NCBI GenBank assembly: GCA_944391355.1 | Contig: CALXTG010000101.1 | Span: 1 to 8,837 of the forward strand | DNA: 8,837 nucleotides | Direction: 5' to 3' | Source: an uncultured Alphaproteobacteria bacterium | GTDB taxonomy: Bacteria; Pseudomonadota; Alphaproteobacteria; RF32; CAG-239 | Shown here: piece by piece, positions 1-5,586 of the stretch | How the letters are laid out: each line of letters begins with the position of its first letter | Position numbering within the stretch: the first letter of the stretch is position 1 | The notes under the pieces: generated by a model | The model's input: only the letters and a program-made list of their open reading frames with translations | What the model was told of the DNA's origin: nothing | Database searches by the model: none | Program-made: the position numbers and the translations under genes

Positions 1-324
1 AAATATCGTGAAAACATCAGCGAATATAATGTTATCCGCGATCGCATCATGCCGGCGGTCGGAGATATGCGCATTCTCGGCGCTACGGCTCTGGATCTGG
101 CTTATGTCGCCGCCGGAAAATTTGACGCGACGGTCAGTTTTGCCAACGGCTTGTCGGCTGTTGCCGCCGGCCTGCTGCTGATTAAGGAAGCCGGGGGATA
201 TATTTATGAAATTAATCAGAAAGATATTCGCAGCGAGAATCTTGCCCTGGTGCTTGATTCCGGCAATGTCATCGGCTCAAACGCCAATCTGAGCGGCAGC
301 ATCCATGCGCTGCTGAACAAATAA
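1..324 (+). CDS. Inositol monophosphatase family protein, C-terminal part (5' end outside window)
   Basis: The reading frame is open from base 1, so the annotated ATG at 49 is internal and the N-terminal half is missing. The visible 107 residues carry the family signature ILGATALDLAYVAAGKFD, then AAGLLLIKEAGG and a closing segment ending in a short helix, as in SuhB/IMPase proteins. Active members are Mg2+-dependent phosphatases acting on inositol monophosphate and similar sugar phosphates in the cytoplasm. The usual second metal motif, Trp-Asp-x-Ala-Ala-Gly, reads Ser-Ala-Val-Ala-Ala-Gly here (bases 154-171), so the expected metal-binding Asp is Ala (157-159). Family membership is clear. Catalytic activity is doubtful, but the first metal site (GDPLDGT region) lies outside the window and cannot be judged. 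The next gene starts 18 bases downstream, suggesting one operon. Confidence 0.85.
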   Translation, partial: KYRENISEYNVIRDRIMPAVGDMRILGATALDLAYVAAGKFDATVSFANGLSAVAAGLLLIKEAGGYIYEINQKDIRSENLALVLDSGNVIGSNANLSGSIHALLNK

Positions 325-342
325 CTTTGAAAGGGAAAAGCT

Positions 343-1200
343 ATGCTGAATAAAATTTTGACCGTAAGTACCCTGGCTCTGTGTCTGAGCGCTTTCAGCG
401 CCCGCGCTCAAATTAATCAGGACGTTTATATTGATTATTCGGTTCTTGATGATTTGGCCGGTACAGCCAATCCGAAGGTTCATAATCAGCCGCTTTTCCC
501 CGAAGTTAAAAAAACGGCCGCTCCCGCGGCTAAAAAAGCCGTGACGGCCAAACCGGTTAAACCTGCCGCCAAAAAAGCCGCTGCTGCGGCGCCTGCGGTT
601 AAGGTCGAAAAAGAAACCGTTAAAATTGAAGTAATTGAAAAAAAGGTTGAAGCCCCTGCAGTTAAACCGGCAGCCGAACCGGTTGTCGAACCGGTCAGAA
701 GCCTGGAACCCGAAACCATGACCGTAAAGCCTCTGGCCCCGGTCGAAGCTCCGGTTCCGGCGCCGACAGCCGAAAAGGCCGCGCCTGTCGTTGAAACGCC
801 GGCAATTGCCGAACGTCCGGCTTCTGCGCCGGCGATGGAGAAACCGCTTGAAACCGCAGTTCCGGCAGAAGAAAAAACGGTTCAAAAGGATCTGCCTGCT
901 TCGGATCGGAAAATCTTTTTTGCCGATGACGAAGCCGCTTTAAGCGAGGCCAACAAACAGAAAATCGACCTGATTTTACAAAGCTTCGGAGCTCTGCCGG
1001 ACGGTAAAATTGCCATTAATTCTTATAACTATGATGACGGCAATGATGTCTTTAAGAAAAAACGCCAGAGTTTAGACCGGGCAATTGCGGTTCGTTCTTA
1101 TCTGCTGTCTAAAAATTATAAAAATTTCAGCATAAAGGTTGTAAATGTAACTGACGACGATTCGAAAAAAAATCTGGTCGAAATCGAAGAAATTAAATAA
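343..1200 (+). CDS. Secreted OmpA-like domain protein with Pro/Ala/Lys-rich linker
   Basis: A 285-residue protein. Residues 1-22 form a Sec signal peptide (Lys near the start, hydrophobic core, cleavage after Ala-Arg-Ala), so the mature protein is probably periplasmic. Residues about 52-186 are a low-complexity stretch rich in Pro, Ala, Val, Lys and Glu, likely an extended linker. Residues about 188-284 resemble the OmpA/MotB peptidoglycan-binding fold: KIFFADDEAAL matches the first strand, YDDG matches the acidic loop, and SLDRAIAVRSYLL matches the conserved helix with its Arg. The domain is diverged, so diaminopimelate binding is inferred. It has no lipobox and no N-terminal beta-barrel. 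AAGGGA at 331-336, 6 bases before the ATG, supports the start. It probably shares a transcript with the upstream phosphatase-like gene. A role linking envelope and cell wall is plausible but unproven. Confidence 0.85.
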   Translation: MLNKILTVSTLALCLSAFSARAQINQDVYIDYSVLDDLAGTANPKVHNQPLFPEVKKTAAPAAKKAVTAKPVKPAAKKAAAAAPAVKVEKETVKIEVIEKKVEAPAVKPAAEPVVEPVRSLEPETMTVKPLAPVEAPVPAPTAEKAAPVVETPAIAERPASAPAMEKPLETAVPAEEKTVQKDLPASDRKIFFADDEAALSEANKQKIDLILQSFGALPDGKIAINSYNYDDGNDVFKKKRQSLDRAIAVRSYLLSKNYKNFSIKVVNVTDDDSKKNLVEIEEIK

Positions 1201-1237
1201 TTTTTCGAAAAAAGTTACCAAAATAATAATTTAAAGC

Positions 1238-1266
1238 TTGCAGAATTAATTCTCTTAATGTATAAG
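1238..1266 (+). promoter_or_regulatory. Predicted sigma-70 promoter of rpmE
   Basis: TTGCAG at 1238-1243 and TATAAG at 1261-1266 are separated by 17 bases. The -10 is preceded by AATG, a context that recurs at other promoters in the window. Transcription would start near 1273, leaving a leader of about 43 bases. The spacer holds the perfect 12-bp palindrome AGAATTAATTCT (1242-1253). No convincing terminator lies between the OmpA-like gene and this site, so read-through is also possible. Confidence 0.6.
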
Positions 1267-1315
1267 GGGCTAAATTTATTTTGCATTGTTAATAAAGTTT
1301 CAGGAGTTTTTTAAG

Positions 1316-1549
1316 ATGAAAAAAGGTATTCATCCCGATTATCACGAAATTACTTATGTGATGACAGACGGATCCAAATATAAGACCAGATCGACAATGG
1401 GCAAAGCCGGCGATGAAATCCGTCTTGACATTGATTCGAAATCTCACCCCGTTTGGACCGGTGTTCAGCGTTTGGTAGATACCGGCGGTCAGCTGTCGAA
1501 ATTCAACAGCAAATTCGGTGCTTTCGGTCTTAAAGCTGAAAACAAGTAA
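1316..1549 (+). CDS. rpmE: 50S ribosomal protein L31
   Basis: A 77-residue protein, the usual size for L31 of the large ribosomal subunit. It begins MKKGIHPDYHEITYVMTDG and contains SHPVWTG, the L31 signature in its alphaproteobacterial form. The Cys pairs of zinc-binding L31 are absent, so this is the zinc-independent (C-minus) type. The open frame extends back to a TTG at 1286, but ATG 1316 is the right start: CAGGAG at 1301-1306 is well spaced, and L31 proteins begin at this Met. It has its own promoter upstream and an intrinsic terminator downstream, so it looks largely monocistronic. Confidence 0.97.
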   Translation: MKKGIHPDYHEITYVMTDGSKYKTRSTMGKAGDEIRLDIDSKSHPVWTGVQRLVDTGGQLSKFNSKFGAFGLKAENK

Positions 1550-1571
1550 TTTCCGAAAGATTTAATCTTTG

Positions 1572-1612
1572 TTAACCTGCTCTGATATAATATCATAGCA
1601 GGTTAATTTTTT
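1572..1612 (+). terminator. Rho-independent terminator after rpmE
   Basis: TTAACCTGCT (1572-1581) pairs perfectly with AGCAGGTTAA (1597-1606) in a 10-bp stem, followed by six T at 1607-1612. The 15-base loop can pair further (GATA 1584-1587 with TATC 1591-1594). It lies 22 bases after the rpmE stop codon. Confidence 0.85.
1583..1591 (+). promoter_or_regulatory. Extended -10 promoter element inside the rpmE terminator loop
   Basis: TGATATAAT is a perfect extended -10 (TG-n-TATAAT). No good -35 lies 16-18 bases upstream. Transcription would start near 1598, inside the 3' arm of the terminator, so the new RNA could not form the hairpin. The next gene would then have a leader of only about 28 bases. 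The element is inferred from sequence alone. Confidence 0.45.
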
Positions 1613-1625
1613 ATAAGTGCGTCAA

Positions 1626-3206
1626 ATGGTAAAAATTGTCCATTATGAAGTTTATGCCGATAAAGGCGACGGCTGGCGTCTGGAAGAGCGTTTTTCCAGC
1701 GAGCAGCGTCATGAAGCCATTAATCTGGCCAAAGAAATCGAAAGTGATAAATATAAGGTCAAAATTATTAAAGAAACTTTCGATGTTCAGGATAATTCTT
1801 ATATCGAATCTACGGAATATGTCGGCGGTCTCGGCTCGGGAAAAACGGCTGTCTCTTCTCCGAATGTGTCAGCTGCGGCTCTGCGGGGAGAAACGGCGGC
1901 GGCAAACCGCGCCCCGGTAAGCAAACCCGAGATTTTTTCAGCGATTCTCAAACTGATCAGCATCATTGTCCTCTGTCTGGTTTTTGCCAATATTCTGGTG
2001 ACTTTGCTGATCCCGGTTGTTGAAGCTTTTGCCAGCGAAGAAGTTACCAAGCCGCTGCTGTTCTTAATCTTTTTTGCCATATTTTTGGGAATAGCCGTGC
2101 CGCTGGTCATGAAGAAAGTTCCCTGGCATGTCTTTACGGCCCGGACGGTCAAACGCGCGCCGCTGAGCGAAAAGACTCTTTATGACAAAGCTCAGGCAAT
2201 TGTCCGCCAATATGGGCTGAATGATGAATTTGAAACCAGTATTGCGCCGGTATTCCCTGAAGCGCCGTTGGAATATAAACGCCATATTGTCTCTTTTCTG
2301 AGTGAGATTATTGCCGGCCTGGATTCCGGCACGTCGCTGCAAAGCAGCTTTTCCCGTTTGGGTGTAAAACTGATCGTCTACGGCGGTTGTCTGGAGCTGT
2401 CTCGTTACAGCGGCCTGAAAATTACCGAAGCCAATTCGCTGCTCTATGAGGCTTTCAAAATTATTGACGGCGATAACCCCGACCTGGAGGCTTTTTATGA
2501 TGCCAAAAAGAGTTATCGCGACAACAAAGTTGCAGTCTTTTTGGCCGGAGTAGGGGCATTTTTAATGGCGCAGGTCATTGAAGAACGGCCGCGTGATACC
2601 AATATATTAAGAATAACCTTTGATAAATGGGAAAGATTAAATCGTAATTCCGCCGAAGAAACTGCCGCTGCCCTGGTGGAATTTGATAATAAAACCGAGG
2701 AAGATGTCGTGTTCTCAAGTCAGGTCAACATCAAATCGACGATTCAGTTTTTTGATCAGGCCATACCGGGGCTGGAAGATGACAAAGCCAGAATCCGCGG
2801 CGAGATACGCAATATCATATTTAACCTGATAAACAAATTTTCCGGCGGGACGACAATTGAAGACAACGGCATAACCTCGGTAGAATTCCTGAAGCTGACC
2901 AATGCCGTCCGGTTTGCCGTCGAATTTTATAAGGATATCTCCATTTATCAGGAAGAACTTGAAGACGAAAATCTGATTTTCAATAACCGCTGTACGATTA
3001 TTCCCGCCCGTAAAAATGAGGAAATCAATCTCAGCAGCTACGTTGATGATTTGTTTGAACATACCTATGACGATGAAATTATTATCACTCCGGAAATCAA
3101 GGATGCCCTTGAAGACAGTAAATATTCATTTGAATTTTTAGGCGAGAAAAAACTCGAAAAAACCGGCACGTTAATTGCATTATATAAACTGCAATATGAA
3201 AAATAA
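1626..3206 (+). CDS. Two-pass membrane protein with degenerate adenylate/guanylate cyclase-like C-terminal domain
   Basis: A 526-residue protein from ATG 1626. An in-frame GTG at 1617 is possible, but neither start has a strong ribosome site, and MVKIVHYEVYA looks like a natural N-terminus. Residues 1-65 form a small alpha/beta domain. A flexible linker leads to two hydrophobic helices at about 104-132 and 143-162. A mostly helical cytoplasmic region covers about 180-350. Residues about 358-522 follow the layout of class III cyclases: VVFSSQ where the first metal site would be, SGGTTIEDNG, NAVRFAVEFYKDI, EIIITPEIKDAL, and LGEKKLEKTGTLIALYKL as the typical final strands. The first Asp of the metal site (FxD) reads as Ser, and the second site is altered, so it probably binds or senses rather than catalyses. 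This domain assignment is remote homology judged by eye. The next gene has its own promoter. Confidence 0.7.
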   Translation: MVKIVHYEVYADKGDGWRLEERFSSEQRHEAINLAKEIESDKYKVKIIKETFDVQDNSYIESTEYVGGLGSGKTAVSSPNVSAAALRGETAAANRAPVSKPEIFSAILKLISIIVLCLVFANILVTLLIPVVEAFASEEVTKPLLFLIFFAIFLGIAVPLVMKKVPWHVFTARTVKRAPLSEKTLYDKAQAIVRQYGLNDEFETSIAPVFPEAPLEYKRHIVSFLSEIIAGLDSGTSLQSSFSRLGVKLIVYGGCLELSRYSGLKITEANSLLYEAFKIIDGDNPDLEAFYDAKKSYRDNKVAVFLAGVGAFLMAQVIEERPRDTNILRITFDKWERLNRNSAEETAAALVEFDNKTEEDVVFSSQVNIKSTIQFFDQAIPGLEDDKARIRGEIRNIIFNLINKFSGGTTIEDNGITSVEFLKLTNAVRFAVEFYKDISIYQEELEDENLIFNNRCTIIPARKNEEINLSSYVDDLFEHTYDDEIIITPEIKDALEDSKYSFEFLGEKKLEKTGTLIALYKLQYEK

Positions 3207-3207
3207 A

Positions 3208-3236
3208 TTGCGTTCGGCAGTTTTTTATGCTAAAAT
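3208..3236 (+). promoter_or_regulatory. Sigma-70 promoter of the PPC-like gene
   Basis: TTGCGT at 3208-3213 and TAAAAT at 3231-3236 are 17 bases apart. TG at 3228-3229 also makes it an extended -10. The -35 begins two bases after the stop codon of the previous gene. Transcription would start near 3243, giving a leader of about 23 bases. Confidence 0.7.
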
Positions 3237-3265
3237 AAAAGATGTTGAAACAGGAGTAAGAAGAA

Positions 3266-4087
3266 ATGTCTACGATATCCGGAATTCCGAGTAGCAGCAC
3301 CGGTAACTATTGGGAGAAGACCCTTTCCGACGTCAACGATGTTGATGAAAGCTTTGCCAATGCCCGCGACATGGGTTATACCCGCTTAAACTATGCCCGC
3401 GTTACCACGGTCGGCAAGCTGGCCAATAACGATACCAGCGATATTTATAAAATCTCCGTTCAATCTAACGGCAAATTATCTGTTTCTCTGCGCAACGACC
3501 AGTCTGAAGAAGAGGAAAAAGTGCTTGATCTCTCCAAGTATGATCAGGCCTTAAATGAACTCAAACAGCAGATTGATCCCGAAGGCTATGCCAAGGAAAA
3601 GGAAGAAAGAGAAGCCGAAGAAGCCAAAAAGAAACTGATCGAATATACCGCGCCCGGCATGCGGCTGGAAGTTTATGTCGAAAAGAACGGCCGCCAGACC
3701 TTAATCGGAGACAGTGAAGCCGAAGAAGGTTCCAAGCTGCGCGAAACGCTGGACAGTATCTTAAAAGGCGAATATAAAGCCTCCAAAGGCACTTACTATT
3801 TCAAAGTCAGCCGCGACGACACGGTTAAAGAAAGCGAGCAGATGTCTTACGCCATGCAGATTATGCAGGGAACAACCTATAAGCACGATTATGTTTTGAC
3901 GGAATCTTCTTCGCAGGATACCAAAAACAAAACGACTTCCCGGGTTCCCTCAACCAGCAGCAACGGAACTCTGTCAAGCGTCAATGCTTTGCAGGTTCAG
4001 GCCGCCCGTTATCAGGCAACGGCGCAGATGCTGCAGGTCGGCTATCTGAATATGGCGTCGATTTACAGCAAAAACAGCAGCTATTAA
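3266..4087 (+). CDS. Uncharacterised protein with PPC-like beta-sandwich split by a charged helix
   Basis: A 273-residue, cysteine-free protein with no signal peptide or membrane segment. ATG 3266 is preceded by AGGAG at 3252-3256 with 9-base spacing. Residues about 43-76 (VTTVGKLANNDTSDIYKISV, then KLSVSL) resemble the start of a bacterial pre-peptidase C-terminal (PPC) domain. Residues about 131-200 resemble its end (RLEVYVEKNG, then KGTYYFKVSRD and SYAMQIM). Between them, residues 79-126 are rich in Glu and Lys and probably form a long helix or coiled coil. A Ser/Thr/Asn-rich stretch (213-238) leads to a final amphipathic helix with Gln, Ala and Met (239-266). PPC domains usually occur in secreted proteins, so the missing Sec signal is odd. 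Export by a signal-less route is only a guess. No function is known to me. Confidence 0.8.
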   Translation: MSTISGIPSSSTGNYWEKTLSDVNDVDESFANARDMGYTRLNYARVTTVGKLANNDTSDIYKISVQSNGKLSVSLRNDQSEEEEKVLDLSKYDQALNELKQQIDPEGYAKEKEEREAEEAKKKLIEYTAPGMRLEVYVEKNGRQTLIGDSEAEEGSKLRETLDSILKGEYKASKGTYYFKVSRDDTVKESEQMSYAMQIMQGTTYKHDYVLTESSSQDTKNKTTSRVPSTSSNGTLSSVNALQVQAARYQATAQMLQVGYLNMASIYSKNSSY

Positions 4088-4121
4088 AAAAATTGCACAT
4101 TTCTTATCTATAAACAATAAA

Positions 4122-4142
4122 TTTGCTTGTATAATAAGCAAA
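4122..4142 (+). promoter_or_regulatory. Probable trcR promoter -10 flanked by an inverted repeat
   Basis: TTTGCTT (4122-4128) and AAGCAAA (4136-4142) are perfect 7-bp inverted arms around GTATAAT, which holds a consensus -10 (4130-4135). No strong -35 lies 16-18 bases upstream. A protein binding the repeat would cover the -10, so this could be an operator. Transcription would start near 4142, leaving a leader of about 90 bases. Confidence 0.45.
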
Positions 4143-4150
4143 GAGAATCT

Positions 4151-4216
4151 ATGTTTAAGAAAAACATGATTTTAAGTTTTCCGATCGGTGTCTGTACGGA
4201 TCGGAGCGATAGATAA
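4151..4216 (+). CDS. Possible 21-residue leader peptide upstream of trcR
   Basis: ATG 4151 opens a 22-codon frame that ends with TAA at 4214-4216, 15 bases before the trcR start. AAGAG (4141-4145) is a plausible but weak ribosome site. The peptide begins MFKKNMILSF and shows no run of a single amino acid typical of attenuation leaders. Its second half overlaps the leader hairpin, so translating it would melt that structure. It may equally be a chance frame. Confidence 0.25.
   Translation: MFKKNMILSFPIGVCTDRSDR
4180..4205 (+). promoter_or_regulatory. Stem-loop in the trcR leader
   Basis: TCCGATC (4180-4186) pairs perfectly with GATCGGA (4199-4205). After a single G/G mismatch the helix can continue as GTG (4188-4190) with TAC (4195-4197) around the loop TCTG. 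It ends 12 bases before the AAAGG ribosome site and lacks a T-tract, so it is not a terminator. It could affect stability or translation of the trcR mRNA. Confidence 0.4.
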
Positions 4217-4231
4217 GAAAGGATAATGAAA

Positions 4232-4870
4232 ATGACGGCTCCTTTGATGCCCCGCGCAACGGCTGTATGGCTGGTTGAAAATACCACTCTGACTTTCCGC
4301 CAGATTGCCAATTTCTGCGAACTTCACGAACTCGAAATTCAGGCGATTGCCGACGGAGATGTTTCCGGCAACATCATCGGTCTCAGTCCGCTGGAAAACG
4401 GTCAGCTGACATTAGACGAAATCCGCCGCTGCGAAGCAGATATCCGTGCTGACCTGCAGCCCTGCGAATTGGAAAGAAATGTCAAGGCTCGCAATGCTAA
4501 GGCCAAAAAGGTTCTTTCGCCCTCGCAGCGCAATGATAAACCCGCGGCAATTGCCTGGATTATTAAAACTTATCCGGAAATTCGCGACAGTCAGATTTGC
4601 AAAATTATCGGCACGACCAAACCGACGATTGAAGCCATTCGCAACGGCACCCATCGTGACAGCGCTGTGCTGAAAGCCAAAAATCCGGTAACGATCGGTC
4701 TGTGCAGCGAAAAAGATTTGGAAAAGGCATTGCAGATGTCTCAGCCTAAAGTAAAAGCCGAAAAACCGGCCAAAAAGGCGCCGAAAGCCAAAGCCGAAAA
4801 GAAAACGGCCAAGAGCAAAGCCCCGGCAAAGAAAAAAGCTGCTTCTGCCAAAAAGAAGACGGCTGAATAA
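4232..4870 (+). CDS. trcR: DUF1013-family cell-cycle-type transcriptional regulator (TrcR) with lysine-rich tail
   Basis: A 212-residue protein from ATG 4232. The in-frame ATG at 4226 is only 3 bases from the AAAGG site (4218-4222), while 4232 has 9-base spacing and gives the typical start MTAPLMPRATAVWLVENT. The core matches the DUF1013 family, annotated as cell cycle transcriptional regulator TrcR and characteristic of Alphaproteobacteria. Residues 9-42 form a first helix-turn-helix-like segment (LTFRQIANFCELHELEIQAI). Residues 104-142 form a second one, similar to sigma region 4 (DSQICKIIGTTKPTIEAIRN). The core ends near the conserved PVTIGLCSEKDLEKAL (152-167). Residues 172-212 are almost only Lys, Ala, Pro, Ser, Thr and Glu, like histone H1 or AlgP tails, and probably bind DNA without sequence preference. 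The family is generally conserved as a DNA-binding regulator; its targets here are unknown. A strong terminator follows. Confidence 0.9.
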   Translation: MTAPLMPRATAVWLVENTTLTFRQIANFCELHELEIQAIADGDVSGNIIGLSPLENGQLTLDEIRRCEADIRADLQPCELERNVKARNAKAKKVLSPSQRNDKPAAIAWIIKTYPEIRDSQICKIIGTTKPTIEAIRNGTHRDSAVLKAKNPVTIGLCSEKDLEKALQMSQPKVKAEKPAKKAPKAKAEKKTAKSKAPAKKKAASAKKKTAE

Positions 4871-4890
4871 GCAAGAGCTCTTTTGCAATA

Positions 4891-4926
4891 AAACCTCTGA
4901 AAGGCAAATTTCAGAGGTTTTTTTTT
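4891..4926 (+). terminator. Strong rho-independent terminator after trcR
   Basis: AAACCTCTGAAA (4891-4902) pairs perfectly with TTTCAGAGGTTT (4909-4920) in a 12-bp stem with the 6-base loop GGCAAA. A run of nine T spans 4918-4926. It separates trcR from the ribosomal operon. Confidence 0.93.
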
Positions 4927-5001
4927 ATAAAGAAGCCGATTCTGAAAAAATATTGTTAGCGGAAATTCTTGTAAATAAAGAAAAAACAATTGGATAGCTT
5001 A

Positions 5002-5016
5002 TGGTATAATTATACC
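5002..5016 (+). promoter_or_regulatory. 14-bp palindrome with embedded extended -10, upstream of rplM
   Basis: GGTATAATTATACC (5003-5016) is a perfect 14-bp palindrome. Together with T5002 it contains TGGTATAAT, an extended -10 (TG-n-TATAAT). No matching -35 is visible. It lies about 40 bases upstream of the main rplM -35. It could be a second promoter, an operator, or both. Confidence 0.4.
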
Positions 5017-5053
5017 TCTGATTAACATGCTGAAAATTAATAACATTTTGTTG

Positions 5054-5081
5054 TTGACATTTAAATATTAATCGGCATAAT
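5054..5081 (+). promoter_or_regulatory. Sigma-70 promoter of rplM-rpsI
   Basis: A consensus TTGACA at 5054-5059 and CATAAT at 5076-5081 are separated by 16 bases. Transcription would start near 5088, giving a leader of about 31 bases before rplM. This is the closest match to the sigma-70 consensus in the window, fitting a highly expressed ribosomal operon. Confidence 0.8.
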
Positions 5082-5118
5082 GACCTCGAATTTTAATCTT
5101 AACCATAAGTGAGTGACA

Positions 5119-5586
5119 ATGAACACATATGCAACCAAACCGTCTGACATTGAAAGAAAATGGTATGTCGTTGACGCTGAAGGTGTTGTTCTCGGCCGTC
5201 TGGCAGCAGAAGTTTCCAAAATCCTGCGCGGCAAGCACAAACCTTCTTATGTTCCCAATCTGGACTGCGGCGACTATGTCATCGTTATCAATGCCGACAA
5301 AGTCAAACTGACCGGCAAAAAATTGGCCGATAAAGTTTATTACAGACATACCGGTTATGCCGGCGGTATTAAAGAAATTACGGCCGGTAAAATTCTGGAA
5401 GGCCGTTTCCCGGGTCGTGTTGTTGAGAAAGCCGTTGAACGTATGATTTCCCGTAACCCCCTGGGCCGTCAGCAGATGACCAAGTTGAAAATTTATGCCG
5501 GTGCCGAACATCCGCATACGGCTCAGAACCCCGAAGTTCTGGACATTGCTGCCATGAACCCCAAAAATAAAAGGAGCGCATTATAA
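5119..5586 (+). CDS. rplM: 50S ribosomal protein L13
   Basis: A 155-residue protein, normal for L13, an early-assembly protein of the large ribosomal subunit that binds 23S rRNA. It shows the N-terminal IERKWYVVDAEGVVLGRLA, the central YYRHTGYAGGIKE and the C-terminal LKIYAGAEHPHTAQNP, all diagnostic. The frame also offers a GTG at 5113, but ATG 5119 gives the standard L13 N-terminus and sits 5 bases after AAGTGAG (5107-5113). The stop codon overlaps the rpsI start by one base (TAATG), and rplM-rpsI is the conserved two-gene operon of bacteria. Confidence 0.98.
   Translation: MNTYATKPSDIERKWYVVDAEGVVLGRLAAEVSKILRGKHKPSYVPNLDCGDYVIVINADKVKLTGKKLADKVYYRHTGYAGGIKEITAGKILEGRFPGRVVEKAVERMISRNPLGRQQMTKLKIYAGAEHPHTAQNPEVLDIAAMNPKNKRSAL

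Noticed and set aside
277..885. 202-codon minus-strand frame rich in Arg, Phe and Gly
   Set aside because: It lies antisense to the OmpA-like gene and its composition mirrors the Pro/Ala/Lys codons of the real gene. It has no ribosome site and no recognisable domain.
1201..1212. TTTTTCGAAAAA palindrome after the OmpA-like gene as a terminator
   Set aside because: The stem has only two G/C bases, essentially no loop and no following T-tract, so it would not terminate transcription.
1636..1920. 94-codon plus-strand frame within the cyclase-like gene
   Set aside because: It is out of frame inside a clearly coding gene, with no ribosome site and no domain.
2715..3062. 115-codon minus-strand frame opposite the cyclase-like domain
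   Set aside because: Antisense shadow of the real gene, whose plus-strand protein is coherent throughout.
4871..4886. GCAAGAGCTCTTTTGC as a second hairpin after trcR
   Set aside because: Pairing is imperfect and almost without a loop. The 12-bp stem at 4891-4920 with nine T explains termination fully.
4412..4888. 158-codon minus-strand frame opposite trcR
   Set aside because: Its Phe/Leu/Arg-rich composition is the reverse complement of the Lys/Ala tail codons, and the plus-strand TrcR is unambiguous.
5068..5517. 149-codon minus-strand frame opposite rplM
   Set aside because: Antisense shadow of the L13 gene, which matches the family along its full length.
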